Assembly (NCBI GenBank): GCA_031119205.1
Contig: JAVHYF010000037.1
Span: 1-37,275 of the forward strand
DNA length: 37,275 nucleotides
Source of the DNA: Moraxellaceae bacterium
Lineage (GTDB): Bacteria > Pseudomonadota > Gammaproteobacteria > Burkholderiales > Rhodocyclaceae
Direction of reading: 5' to 3'
Shown here: positions 11,300 through 19,369 of the stretch, piece by piece
Layout: each line of letters begins with the position of its first letter
Position numbering within the stretch: the first letter of the stretch is position 1
Notes under the pieces: generated by a model
The model's database searches: none
What the model saw: only the letters and a program-made list of their open reading frames with translations
Told to the model about the DNA's origin: nothing
Position numbers and translations under genes: made by a program

Positions 11300-11866
11300 T
11301 CAGTTGTTCAACTCGTCCCGCCACTTGATCGAGCAGCCGATCGAGGCGACCTGCTCGCGCGGGCCGTGGCCGGTGGTGGCGATCTGGCGCATGGCCTCGA
11401 ACAGTTCGCGGCGGGCGTCCGCCGGGGCCGGCTCGCGCCGCGAGGCATCCAGGCGGCCGCGGTACTGCAGCTGCAGGTCGCCGTTGTAGCCGAAGTAATC
11501 CGGTGTGCACACCGCGCCATAGGCACGGCCGACGGCCTGGCTGTCGTCCAGCAGGTAGGGGAAGGGGAAGTCCAGCTCGCGGGCCCAGCGTGTCATGTTG
11601 TCAAAGCCGTCATCCGGATAGGCCTCGGTATCGTTGGACATGATGGCGACGCTGCCGACTCCCAGGGTGGCCAGCTCGCGGCAATCGCGCACGATGCGGT
11701 CGATGACAGCCTTCACGAAGGGACAATGGTTGCAGATGAACATCACCAGCAGGCCATTGGGGCCGCGGCAGGACTGCAGGGTGTGGAGGCGACCGTCGGT
11801 GCCGCGCAGGCTGAAATCCGGCGCCGGGGCGCCGAAGTCGCAGACGGGGGGAGTCAGGGCGGGCAT
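11300..11866 (-). CDS. AhpC/TSA-like thioredoxin-fold protein
   Basis: A 188-residue protein of the peroxiredoxin-like thioredoxin family carrying CNHCPFVK near residue 45, a CxxC-type redox motif at the usual place after a beta strand (GLLVMFI). DFGAPAPDFSLRGTDG is the typical AhpC/TSA opening. DDSQAVGRAYGAVCTPDYFGY holds the cis-Pro-like region, where the family has TPd. The end, IGCSIKWRD, is also typical. It is cytoplasmic, with no signal peptide. It is the first gene of the minus-strand run leading into the phosphatase and phosphoribulokinase, and it diverges from rsmE. Thiol oxidoreductase activity is likely, its partner unknown. Confidence 0.85.
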   Translation of the reverse strand: MPALTPPVCDFGAPAPDFSLRGTDGRLHTLQSCRGPNGLLVMFICNHCPFVKAVIDRIVRDCRELATLGVGSVAIMSNDTEAYPDDGFDNMTRWARELDFPFPYLLDDSQAVGRAYGAVCTPDYFGYNGDLQLQYRGRLDASRREPAPADARRELFEAMRQIATTGHGPREQVASIGCSIKWRDELNN

Positions 11867-11888
11867 GCTGGCCTCCAGTGGCTAAACC

Positions 11889-11894
11889 TATAAT
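11889..11894 (+). promoter_or_regulatory. Candidate -10 element for rsmE
   Basis: A perfect TATAAT followed by CCGCGC lies 68 bases before the rsmE start in the divergent gap. No good -35 is seen at 16-18 bases spacing. The GC-rich discriminator is shared with the cytochrome promoter at 31944. Confidence 0.4.
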
Positions 11895-11961
11895 CCGCGC
11901 TTTGCCCGCCAGCGGCTCTGCCGCGGGGTGTGGCGCTTCCCCTGATCTTAAACCACCCATC

Positions 11962-12732
11962 ATGACAGCGCGCTTCCATTGCCCCGTGACGGTCGCCGTC
12001 GGTACCGAGATGCCCTTGCCGGACGAGGCTGCCCATCATGCTGCCCGCGTCCTCCGGTTGGCCGAGGGGGATGCCGTTGTGCTATTCGACGGGGCGGGTG
12101 GCGAGTATGCTGCCCGGCTCGTCCGGGTGGGGCGAGAAGTCTGGGTCAGGGTCGAATCGCAGTCGGTTGCGGATCGCGAATCGCCGTTGGTGGTGAGCCT
12201 CGTACAGGGCCTGGCGGTGGCCGACAAGATGGACTGGATCGTGCAGAAGGCCACGGAGCTGGGGGTGGCGGCCGTGCATCCTGTGGCGGCGGCCCGCAGC
12301 GTCATGAAGCTGGCAGGGGACCGCGCCGACAAGCGGGTTGCTCACTGGCAAGGCGTGGCGGTGGCAGCCTGCGAGCAGAGCGGCCGCAACCGGTTGCCGG
12401 CGGTTGCCCCGGTGCGCAGCCTTGGGCAATGGCTGGCCGACTGGAAGCTTGCAGCCGGGCAGGACGGACAATGCTGGGTGCTGGACCCGCAGGGCGCGAT
12501 TCCGCTGCCCCGCATGGCGAAACCGGTGGGGGCTGTATCCCTGCTGATCGGCCCCGAAGGGGGCTGGACGGAGCAGGAGCTGGTGGCGATCCGTGCTGCG
12601 GGGGCGCAGGCAGTGACCCTGGGGCCGCGTATCCTGCGCACGGAGACGGCTGGCCTGGCCGCGCTGGCGGCCATGCAGGCCTTGTGGGGAGATTTCGATG
12701 CCGGGGCTGGCGCCATAGCAGGAGCCGCCTGA
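11962..12732 (+). CDS. rsmE: 16S rRNA m3U1498 methyltransferase
   Basis: A SPOUT-family methyltransferase that uses S-adenosylmethionine to methylate N3 of U1498 in 16S rRNA. The 256 residues are close to the usual 240-250. The N-terminal PUA-like domain starts MTARFHCPV and includes HHAARVLRLAEGD. The C-terminal knot domain has DKMDWIVQKATELGV, CEQSGRNRLP, LLIGPEGGWTEQE and LGPRILRTETAGLAAL, the family signatures for AdoMet binding. The ATG at 11962 matches the family start. The 28 open codons upstream are not family-like. The ribosome site is weak. argA follows after about 90 bases. Confidence 0.95.
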   Translation: MTARFHCPVTVAVGTEMPLPDEAAHHAARVLRLAEGDAVVLFDGAGGEYAARLVRVGREVWVRVESQSVADRESPLVVSLVQGLAVADKMDWIVQKATELGVAAVHPVAAARSVMKLAGDRADKRVAHWQGVAVAACEQSGRNRLPAVAPVRSLGQWLADWKLAAGQDGQCWVLDPQGAIPLPRMAKPVGAVSLLIGPEGGWTEQELVAIRAAGAQAVTLGPRILRTETAGLAALAAMQALWGDFDAGAGAIAGAA

Positions 12733-12822
12733 GGGAAGGACGATTGCCGGCATATGCGTCCGCACGGGCACCCTGCCCGGATTGACGCCGCCGGTGGTGA
12801 TGACGGGAAGGTAGAAGAAGGC

Positions 12823-14193
12823 ATGAACGACGAGTCGCGCTTCATCAGCGCAAACCTGGCAGCGGCCCAGCGCATGGGCGACGACGAAGCCATCCGGTTC
12901 GTGGACTGGGTGCGCGGCGCGGCGCCGTATTTCCACGCCTTCCGCGGCAAGACCTTCGTGCTCGCCTTTGGCGGCGAAGTGGCGCAAGGCGAACTGCTGC
13001 AGGACCTCTGCCACGACTGCAACCTGTTGGCCGCGCTGGGCGTGCGCCTGGTGCTGGTGCATGGCGTGCGGCCGCAGATCGAGGCCGAGCTGGCGCGCCG
13101 CCAGCAGCGCTCGCGCTATCACAACGGCCTGCGTGTCACCGACGAGGCGGCACTGGAGTGCGTGAAGGCGGCGGTGGGCGTGACCCGCATCGAGATCGAG
13201 GCCGCGCTGTCGCAGGGCCTGCCCAACACGCCCATGGCGGGTGCGTACATGCGTGTCACCGGTGGCAACTTCGTCATCGCCAAGCCCATGGGCGTGGTGG
13301 ATGGCATCGACTTCCAGCACACCGGCGCGGTGCGCCGCGTGATCGCCGACGAAATTTCCGCTGACCTGGACCAGCAGAACGTGGTGCTGGTGTCGCCGCT
13401 GGGGGTGTCGCCCTCCGGCGAGATCTTCAACCTCGCGATGGAGGAGGTGGCCGAGGCGGTCGCCATCTCGCTGAAGGCGGAGAAGCTGGTCTACCTCTGC
13501 GACGCCCCCGGCCTGCTGGACGGCAAGGGCCGCCTCATCGAGGCGATCACCGCTGACGAAGCCGAGCGCATGTTCAACGAGGGCGTGGGGCTCACCGAAG
13601 ACCTGCACCTGTTCCTGCCGCGCGCCATCCGTGCCGTGCGCAAGGGCGTGTCGCGGGCCCACCTGATCGATCGCGACAAGGACGGCGGCCTGCTGCTCGA
13701 ATTCTTCACCCACCAGGGTGTGGGCACGATGGTGGCGCACGAACCATTGCACCGCCTGCGCGAAGCCACCATCGAGGACGTCGGAACCCTGCTGTCCCTG
13801 CTCGCACCGCTGGAGGCCGACGGCACCCTGGTGCGCCGCGGCCGCGAGCTGCTGGAGATGGAGATCGACCGCTTCGTGCTGGCCGAGCACGATGGCATGG
13901 TGGTGGGCTGCGCGGCGCTCTATCCCTTCCCGGAGGACCGCATCGGCGAGATGGCCTGCCTCGTCGTCACTGCGGACTACCGCCGTGCTGGCCTGGGCGA
14001 GCGCCTGATGCACCACATCGAGGAACGCGCCCGCGCGGTCGGCCTCGACAAGCTGTTCGTCCTCACCACGCGTACCGAGCACTGGTTCCGCGAGCGCGGT
14101 TTCAACGAGGTGGGGCCGGAGGCTCTGCCGGGTCGCAAGCGTGATCTCTACAACTTCCAGCGCCGCTCCAAGGTGCTGATGAAGACGCTGTAG
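12823..14193 (+). CDS. argA: Amino-acid N-acetyltransferase (N-acetylglutamate synthase)
   Basis: The first step of arginine biosynthesis, acetyl-CoA plus glutamate to N-acetylglutamate. The 456 residues have the classical ArgA plan. An amino-acid-kinase domain (about 20-300) has FRGKTFVLAFGGEVAQ, LVLVHGVRPQIE and SPLGVSPSGEIFNL. A GNAT domain (about 310-450) has VVGCAALYPF, LVVTADYRRAGLGERLM and TEHWFRERGFNEVG. The start has GAAGAAGG just upstream. The frame is open 23 codons further up but not family-like. It is followed after 13 bases by a GGDEF gene that may be co-transcribed. Arginine feedback regulation would be expected from the family. Confidence 0.96.
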   Translation: MNDESRFISANLAAAQRMGDDEAIRFVDWVRGAAPYFHAFRGKTFVLAFGGEVAQGELLQDLCHDCNLLAALGVRLVLVHGVRPQIEAELARRQQRSRYHNGLRVTDEAALECVKAAVGVTRIEIEAALSQGLPNTPMAGAYMRVTGGNFVIAKPMGVVDGIDFQHTGAVRRVIADEISADLDQQNVVLVSPLGVSPSGEIFNLAMEEVAEAVAISLKAEKLVYLCDAPGLLDGKGRLIEAITADEAERMFNEGVGLTEDLHLFLPRAIRAVRKGVSRAHLIDRDKDGGLLLEFFTHQGVGTMVAHEPLHRLREATIEDVGTLLSLLAPLEADGTLVRRGRELLEMEIDRFVLAEHDGMVVGCAALYPFPEDRIGEMACLVVTADYRRAGLGERLMHHIEERARAVGLDKLFVLTTRTEHWFRERGFNEVGPEALPGRKRDLYNFQRRSKVLMKTL

Positions 14194-14206
14194 GCCAGCC
14201 GCCGCG

Positions 14207-15955
14207 ATGACGCCTCACCAGCCCGCTCCGCCGCCCGGCTCCGCGCGCTCGCCTTCGCGCTGGCGACTGGTGCGGCGTGCCTATTGCGTGGCGGCGGGCG
14301 TCAGCATCGCGCTGGTGTATCTGGCACTGCGCATGGCGGTGCCGGCGCGCCTGCAGGAACTGGTCATCGCGCTGGTCATGGCCGTGATGGGGCTGGTGCT
14401 GACCCTGTTGGCGTTCCGGCTGTCACGGGCCACGTCGATGGGGCGGGTGGACGACCTCACCCGGCGCGTGGATCAGGCCGTCGAGTCCGGTGGTTTTCCG
14501 CAGCTGGACGACACCGGCTGGTCGGCCTTCGATGCGCTGGCGCAGGCGATCAGCCGCTTTGCGGCGCAGCGCGTCGACACGCTGGCGCGCGTGCGCGCCG
14601 AATGCGACCACTTCCGCATGCTGGCGGAAGACGCCATCAGCCTGGAGGCCTACTTTGGCGGCAACGGTCGCCTGCTGTGGGTCAATCCGGCCATCGAGGC
14701 GATTACCGGCCACACGGTCGAGGAGTGTCTCAAGTCACACGACCTCATCGACCTGTGGATCTACACCAAGGACCAGGCGCTGATGCGTGACCTGGCGCGA
14801 CGCAGCCTGCTGGGCGAATCGCGCGAGGACCACGAGCTGCGCATCCAGCATCGCGGTGGTGGCGTCACCTGGTTTGCCTGCCGCTGGCACCCGCGCCGTG
14901 ACGAACTCGGCCGGGTGGTGGGTGTGCGCTTCTCTGCGCAGAACATCCAGCGCCGCAAGGACGCGGAACTGAAGCTGCTGGAAACCGTGGCCGCGTTGCG
15001 CCGCGCCCAGGCCCTGAAGGAGCACTACCTGAACCGCAGCAACGAGGAGCGCATGCGCCTGGCCTCGCTGCTGGACATCGTGCAGCTGGGCATCCTCTTC
15101 GTAGACCGCGACCACCGTGTGGTCTACATCAACCAGCCTGCGCTGGACATCTGGAACCTGGGCACGCGTGACACCGTGGTGGGCGCACGCGACGAAGTCC
15201 TGATCGACCGCACCATCCACCTGCGCTCCGACGACGAGGCGTATCGCACCCACGTTGCCGAGGTGCTGTCGCATCGCGGCTTCTCCGAGCCTTATGACAT
15301 AAAGATGAGCGACGGGCGGATCATCCGCGACCTGTCCGCCATCGTGCCGGCGCTGGAAGGCGAAGGTGGCATCGGCCGCGTGTGGATCTACGAGGATGTC
15401 ACCGAAGAACTTCGCGCCGCCCAGCGTCTCATCGATCTGGCCGAGCGCGACCCGCTGACCGGCCTGTTCAACCGTCGTCGCTTCATGGAAGAGCTGGAGC
15501 GTCAGATCGCCGACGCGATGCGCCGCGGCGAGCAGCTCGGCCTGCTGTCCTTCGACCTCGATGGCTTCAAGGCTGTGAACGACAATCACGGCCACCAGGC
15601 GGGTGACGAGGTGCTGACCCGTCTGGCCAACGAGGTGAGCGCCGTTATCCGCCGCAACGAGATGTTGTTCCGTCTGGGTGGAGACGAGTTCGCGCTGCTG
15701 GTGTCCAACACCGATGCAGAGCCCATGGAGCAGCTGGCGCGTCGTGTGCTGCAGCGGGTCAGCGGCATCGAGTTCCAGTTCGGCGGGCAGGCCGTGAGCA
15801 TCACCGTCAGTATGGGCATCGCCCTCGCGCCGCATCACGCCGCCGAGCGCAACGCGCTGATCGCGATGGCCGACCGCGCGATGTACGCCGCCAAGATGCA
15901 GGGCAAGAACCGGGTGCAGTTCGCCGACGCTGGCGAGCCGGACCCACAGTCATGA
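14207..15955 (+). CDS. Membrane PAS-PAS-GGDEF diguanylate cyclase
   Basis: A predicted membrane-bound cyclase that makes the second messenger c-di-GMP from two GTP. It has 582 residues. Two N-terminal membrane helices (about 25-42 and 50-68) are followed by a linker. PAS/PAC domain 1 (about 136-260) contains NGRLLWVNPAIEAITG, and PAS domain 2 (about 283-400) contains DHRVVYINQPALDIW. The GGDEF domain (about 415-580) has DPLTGLFNRRRF and an intact LGGDEFALL near residue 491. The product-inhibition I-site, normally RxxD five residues before GGDEF, reads RRNE, so feedback inhibition may be weakened. Signal unknown. It lies 13 bases after argA and 18 before yacG. Confidence 0.92.
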   Translation: MTPHQPAPPPGSARSPSRWRLVRRAYCVAAGVSIALVYLALRMAVPARLQELVIALVMAVMGLVLTLLAFRLSRATSMGRVDDLTRRVDQAVESGGFPQLDDTGWSAFDALAQAISRFAAQRVDTLARVRAECDHFRMLAEDAISLEAYFGGNGRLLWVNPAIEAITGHTVEECLKSHDLIDLWIYTKDQALMRDLARRSLLGESREDHELRIQHRGGGVTWFACRWHPRRDELGRVVGVRFSAQNIQRRKDAELKLLETVAALRRAQALKEHYLNRSNEERMRLASLLDIVQLGILFVDRDHRVVYINQPALDIWNLGTRDTVVGARDEVLIDRTIHLRSDDEAYRTHVAEVLSHRGFSEPYDIKMSDGRIIRDLSAIVPALEGEGGIGRVWIYEDVTEELRAAQRLIDLAERDPLTGLFNRRRFMEELERQIADAMRRGEQLGLLSFDLDGFKAVNDNHGHQAGDEVLTRLANEVSAVIRRNEMLFRLGGDEFALLVSNTDAEPMEQLARRVLQRVSGIEFQFGGQAVSITVSMGIALAPHHAAERNALIAMADRAMYAAKMQGKNRVQFADAGEPDPQS

Positions 15956-15973
15956 GCAGTTACTGAACGACCC

Positions 15974-16168
15974 ATGAGCAACGACCAGAAATTCCCCGTC
16001 GTCAAATGCCCTCAATGTGGCAAGCCGACTGAATTCCGCCCGGACAACAAATGGCGGCCGTTCTGCAGCGAGCGCTGCCGGCAGATCGACCTGGGAGCCT
16101 GGGCCAGCGAGTCCTATCGCGTGCCGGGCGAGGCCCAGGAAGACGAAGACACGCCGAAGGTGGAGTAA
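15974..16168 (+). CDS. yacG: DNA gyrase inhibitor YacG
   Basis: A small zinc-finger protein of 64 residues that in Escherichia coli binds GyrB and inhibits gyrase. The zinc ligands CPQCGKPT and [17 protein letters not shown] match the family signature. The acidic C-terminal tail (EDEDTPKVE) is also typical. The gene follows the GGDEF gene closely. Its stop codon TAA is immediately followed, with no spacer, by the structured repeat element described separately. Confidence 0.95.
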   Translation: MSNDQKFPVVKCPQCGKPTEFRPDNKWRPFCSERCRQIDLGAWASESYRVPGEAQEDEDTPKVE

Positions 16169-16281
16169 GAAGCCGTAACAAAACGATTCCGGCGTTGTTG
16201 TGCCGCCTTGCCGTACTACGTGTACTGTCTGTCGCGGCACGCCTAGCCAGAACCGTTACGCTTCGCTTCACTTACGGCTTC
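16169..16281 (-). repeat. Structured intergenic repeat, copy A
   Basis: Copy A of a dispersed element whose second copy is at 33737-33839 on plus. Reading the minus strand, in order: outer arm GAAGCCGTAA, the conserved segment GTGAAGCGAAGC, GTAAC, stem arm GGTTCTGGC, TAG, inner arm GTGCC, a conserved loop with GACAGTAC and GTACGGCAAGG, closing arms GGCAC and GCCGGAATC, and finally TTACGGCTTC, which pairs with the first arm. The core (16185-16254) aligns to copy B at 58 of 71 columns by hand. It begins one base after the yacG stop and ends 16 bases before the convergent GNAT stop. There are no genes in it and no T-tract. Confidence 0.85.
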
Positions 16282-16297
16282 CAAGCGCCCGGCAGGC

Positions 16298-16843
16298 TCA
16301 GTCGAGCGTGTCGAAGGCCGGGTGGTAGCGCAGCAGGCCGGTGATCGGTGCCCGCGCATCGCTGCCCCGCAGGGCGTGCGGCACCAGTTCCATCACCATG
16401 AAGGCCTCCGGCGGTGCGCCGCCCGGTTCGGTGTAGCGGCAATGCAGGCCATGGCGACCGGCCGGGGCGAAGCCGAAGCGCCGGTAGTAGGCCGGGTCAC
16501 CCAGCACTGCAACGGCCGCTACGCCCAGTTTGCTGCAGGCATGCAGGCCGGCGCAGACCAAGGCCGAGCCGATGCCGCCGCCTTGCCGCGATGGCGCAAC
16601 CGCCAGCGGTGCCAACCCCATCAGCAAGGCCTGTGGCCCATCGACTGGTCCTGCCGTCCGCATCGGCGAGAAGAGGATGTGGCCGGCGATGCCGTCGGCG
16701 TCCGCGGCCACGAGTGACACCAGCGGCTGCGCTTGCGCGCGCAGCAGGTCCACCAGTTTCGCTTCGGCGGGTGTGCTGAAGGCGGCGAGGTGCAGGGCAT
16801 GCACTGCGGCCTGGTCTGCCGCGGTCTCGTTGCGGATTTCCAT
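16298..16843 (-). CDS. GNAT family N-acetyltransferase
   Basis: A 181-residue GNAT acetyltransferase that transfers an acetyl group from acetyl-CoA to an unknown substrate. The start MEIRNETAADQAAVHALH is typical of YhbS-like members. The acetyl-CoA loop follows LAPLAVAPSRQGGGIGSALV (a Q/RxxGxG/A-type motif), then AVLGDPAYYRRFGF. The ATG follows the TGA of the upstream glyoxalase-like frame after one base (TGAGATG), so translation is probably coupled to that gene. It is the last gene of a DinB-glyoxalase-GNAT mini-operon. Confidence 0.88.
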   Translation of the reverse strand: MEIRNETAADQAAVHALHLAAFSTPAEAKLVDLLRAQAQPLVSLVAADADGIAGHILFSPMRTAGPVDGPQALLMGLAPLAVAPSRQGGGIGSALVCAGLHACSKLGVAAVAVLGDPAYYRRFGFAPAGRHGLHCRYTEPGGAPPEAFMVMELVPHALRGSDARAPITGLLRYHPAFDTLD

Positions 16844-16844
16844 C

Positions 16845-17246
16845 TCAGCCGGCCTGTGCGTCCGGCACTTCCTCGGTGAAGCGCAGACTGTTGCCGAAAG
16901 GATCGGTGATGGACATCTGGTCCAGACCCCAGGGCAGGCGTTAGATTGCCGGGCGATAGAAGTTGTACGGGCGCGAAGTGATGTCCGCATGGAACGTCAC
17001 CAGTCCCTTCATGCGCATGAACATCGCCGAGCCCGGGCAGGCGTCGCCGTGGTGTTCGCTCAGATGCAGGGTCAGGCCATGCCGGCTCAGCTGCATGTAC
17101 AGCGGCAGGCTGGGCTCGAAGCGGTGCTCCCAGTCGACATTGAAGCCCAGCCAGTCGGCGTAGCACTCGCGTGCTCGCTTCTCGTCGAAACTGCGCAGCA
17201 CCGGCACGGTGCCATGGATGTGAGGTTGTACGGGCGGCGTGGTCAT
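16845..17246 (-). pseudogene. Glyoxalase/bleomycin-resistance-like protein with internal nonsense codon
   Basis: A VOC-superfamily protein interrupted by one in-frame TAA (codon 102, 16941-16943). The part before it begins MTTPPVQPHIHGTVPVLRSF, has the family pattern CYADWLGFNVDWEHRF, and stops after NFYRPAI. The same frame continues without a shift into RLPWGLDQMSITDPFGNSLR, the conserved final strand of this family, and ends at a TGA that touches the GNAT start. A CAA-to-TAA change would explain it. The start overlaps the DinB stop by 4 bases. As it stands the product is 101 residues without its last beta strands. A sequencing error or stop readthrough are alternatives. Confidence 0.82.
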
Positions 17247-17782
17247 GTCTCATCCTCCGGGATCAGGAGCAACAGATCGGTGGCCCCCATGTCTTCGCCC
17301 GCCTGGCTGAGCAGCGTCGTGGCCTGGCCGCGATGATGCGTCTGGTGATTGAAGAAGTGCAGTAGCAGGTTGCCGAGCCGGCGGCCTACAGGCACGCCCT
17401 TCATGCTGCGATAGTGCAGCACGTGTTGCAGGTCGGCTTCGCTCAAGGCTGCGCACCAGTGCTCGATGCAGTCGTCCAGAAGCGCGCGGCGTGTGCGCAG
17501 TGTGTCGAGATCCTCGCAGACGGTCTGGTCCAGCGCGGTGGGCAAGGGCAGGGCGCGCACCGGGTCCAGTTGCGGGTGCCGGGCAGGGTGCAGCGCAAAG
17601 CGGTGCAGCCACACGGTGTCGGCGACGACCAGATGATTGAGCGTGCCCAGCAGGGAGCCGAAAAACGCGCCACGGTCCGCGCTCAGCGCTGCGGGCTCCA
17701 GACGGGCGCAGGCCTCCAGTAGTCGTTCATTCATCCACCGGTTGTAGCGGGCCATCAACTGGACCTGCGCGGGCGTGCTCAT
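17243..17782 (-). CDS. DinB-family protein
   Basis: A 179-residue four-helix-bundle protein of the DinB/YfiT metalloprotein group. QLMARYNRWMNERLLEAC at the N-terminus, LGTLNHLVVADTVWLHRF and LLHFFNHQTHHRGQATTLL provide the three histidines (NH, and HxxHHRG) expected to bind a metal. The C-terminus LLLLIPEDET is typical of the betaproteobacterial subfamily. Some relatives are mycothiol- or bacillithiol-dependent transferases, but substrate here is unknown. It is the first gene of a translationally coupled trio (ATGA overlap with the next gene) and diverges from the flavoprotein gene across 96 bases. Confidence 0.88.
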   Translation of the reverse strand: MSTPAQVQLMARYNRWMNERLLEACARLEPAALSADRGAFFGSLLGTLNHLVVADTVWLHRFALHPARHPQLDPVRALPLPTALDQTVCEDLDTLRTRRALLDDCIEHWCAALSEADLQHVLHYRSMKGVPVGRRLGNLLLHFFNHQTHHRGQATTLLSQAGEDMGATDLLLLIPEDET

Positions 17783-17878
17783 CGGAGTAGTGGGTCAGGC
17801 AAAGGAAAGCCGGATGCTAGCGCAGCGCAGGCGACATCGTGCGACACTGCGCGCCGTTGATGAAGGGAGTGGCCGGGC

Positions 17879-19183
17879 ATGCCGCAAGCAGGAAGTTCTG
17901 GAGACAGCGCGGTGTGCGACGCACAGGGCCGTGTCGCGGTTGCCGTCATCGGCGGCGGGCCCGCCGGCCTCATGGCCGCCGAGACGATGGCCGCGGCCGG
18001 CCTGCGCGTATCGGTGTTCGACGCCATGCCCTCGGTGGGCCGCAAGTTCCTGCTCGCTGGCGTGGGCGGCATGAACATCACCCATGCCGAGCCGTCCGCC
18101 GACTTCCGCAATCGCTACCGCGAACGCAGCGAAGAGGTCTCGCGCTGGCTGGATGTGTTCGATGCCGACGCGCTGCGCGATTGGGTGCATGGGCTGGGCA
18201 TCGAGACCTTCATCGGCAGCTCCGGACGGGTGTTTCCGCGCGAGATGAAGGCCGCGCCCTTGCTGCGTGCCTGGTTGCACCGCCTGCGCGAGCGCGGCGT
18301 CATCTTCCACCCGCGTCATCGCTGGCGGGGTTTCGACCAGGCCGGCACGTCCGTGCTGCATTTCGACACGCCCGCAGGGCCACAGCGATTCGAGGCCTCC
18401 GCCGTCGTGCTGGCGCTGGGCGGCGGCAGTTGGGCACGCCTTGGTTCGGATGGTGCGTGGCTGCCCTGGCTGCAGGCAAGCGGGGTGGACGTGGCACCGC
18501 TGCAACCGGCCAACTGCGGTTTCGATGTCGGCTGGAGCGAACACCTGCGCCAGCGCTTTGCCGGCCAGCCGGTCAAGACGGTGGAGCTGTCCTTCACCGA
18601 CCATCGCGGGCAACGGCATGCGCGCAAGGGCGAATTCATGCTGAGCGACACCGGCGTGGAGGGCAGCCTCATCTATGCCTTGTCCGCACCGCTGCGGGAC
18701 ACGCTTGCCTCACGAGGCGAGGCGATCCTTCAAGTCGACCTGCTGCCGGATCGCAGCGCTGCGCGGGTGCTGGCCGACGTTGCGCATCCGCGTGGCTCGC
18801 GCTCAATGGCCAGCCACCTGCAGAGCCGGGTCGGCATCGCCGGCATCAAGGCCGCGTTGCTGCGTGAATGCGCCAGTGCTGACGACTATGCGGAGCCGGC
18901 ACGGCTCGCAGCCATCATCAAGGCGCTGCCGATTCGCGTGACGGCGACACGTCCGCTGGACGAGGCCATCAGTACCGCAGGTGGCGTGCGCCTGGATGCG
19001 GTCGACCACCAGCTCATGCTCAAGGCCCTGCCGGATGTGTTCTGCGCAGGCGAAATGCTCGACTGGGAGGCGCCCACGGGCGGCTATCTGCTGACAGCCT
19101 GCTTCGCCAGTGGCGTCGTGGCCGGGCAGGGCGTCGTCGCCCGTCTGCACGGCGCAAGCCCGCAACCGGCCGCTACGCTGTAG
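17879..19183 (+). CDS. FAD-dependent flavoprotein of the HI0933/TIGR03862 family
   Basis: A 434-residue predicted FAD-binding oxidoreductase. The Rossmann motif VAVIGGGPAGLMAAETMA follows a short leader of about 20 residues. GRKFLLAGVGGMNITHAEP is the hallmark of the HI0933-like (BaiN/RdsA) group, and VVLALGGGSWARLGSDG resembles the TIGR03862 branch. The C-terminal FAD motif includes FCAGEMLDWEAPTGGYLLTACFASG. Substrate unknown. The leader is longer than usual. A later start closer to the Rossmann fold is possible, but the ATG at 17879 has GAAGGGAG about 11 bases upstream. Confidence 0.9.
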   Translation: MPQAGSSGDSAVCDAQGRVAVAVIGGGPAGLMAAETMAAAGLRVSVFDAMPSVGRKFLLAGVGGMNITHAEPSADFRNRYRERSEEVSRWLDVFDADALRDWVHGLGIETFIGSSGRVFPREMKAAPLLRAWLHRLRERGVIFHPRHRWRGFDQAGTSVLHFDTPAGPQRFEASAVVLALGGGSWARLGSDGAWLPWLQASGVDVAPLQPANCGFDVGWSEHLRQRFAGQPVKTVELSFTDHRGQRHARKGEFMLSDTGVEGSLIYALSAPLRDTLASRGEAILQVDLLPDRSAARVLADVAHPRGSRSMASHLQSRVGIAGIKAALLRECASADDYAEPARLAAIIKALPIRVTATRPLDEAISTAGGVRLDAVDHQLMLKALPDVFCAGEMLDWEAPTGGYLLTACFASGVVAGQGVVARLHGASPQPAATL

Positions 19184-19301
19184 GCGGCCGCTGCTGTGCA
19201 GGCAGGCGGCCTCCTGCTGCTTGTGTGCCGCGATTCCGTGTCTTTTTGCGACGTATCAAGTCGACTACCGCCGGATTGGAACCTACTGAACGAGGTGGCA
19301 T

Positions 19302-19313
19302 CACACCGGTGTG
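19302..19313. promoter_or_regulatory. 12-base palindrome upstream of the HPF-like gene
   Basis: A perfect palindrome CACACCGGTGTG stands 57 bases before the HPF-like start in a 186-base gap that otherwise shows no gene. It could be a dimeric regulator site. The evidence is only the symmetry. Confidence 0.2.
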
Positions 19314-19369
19314 GGCCGCAGGTTTTCGCGTCACCCATGCCACGAGCAAACTCGTACAGGAGGCTTGAT

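Noticed and set aside
12082-14082. 666-codon open frame antisense to rsmE and argA
   Set aside because: Both sense genes carry complete family motifs; the antisense product has none.
16845-16940. Frameshift as the cause of the broken glyoxalase-like gene
   Set aside because: The conserved end lies in the same frame as the start, so one nonsense codon is sufficient.
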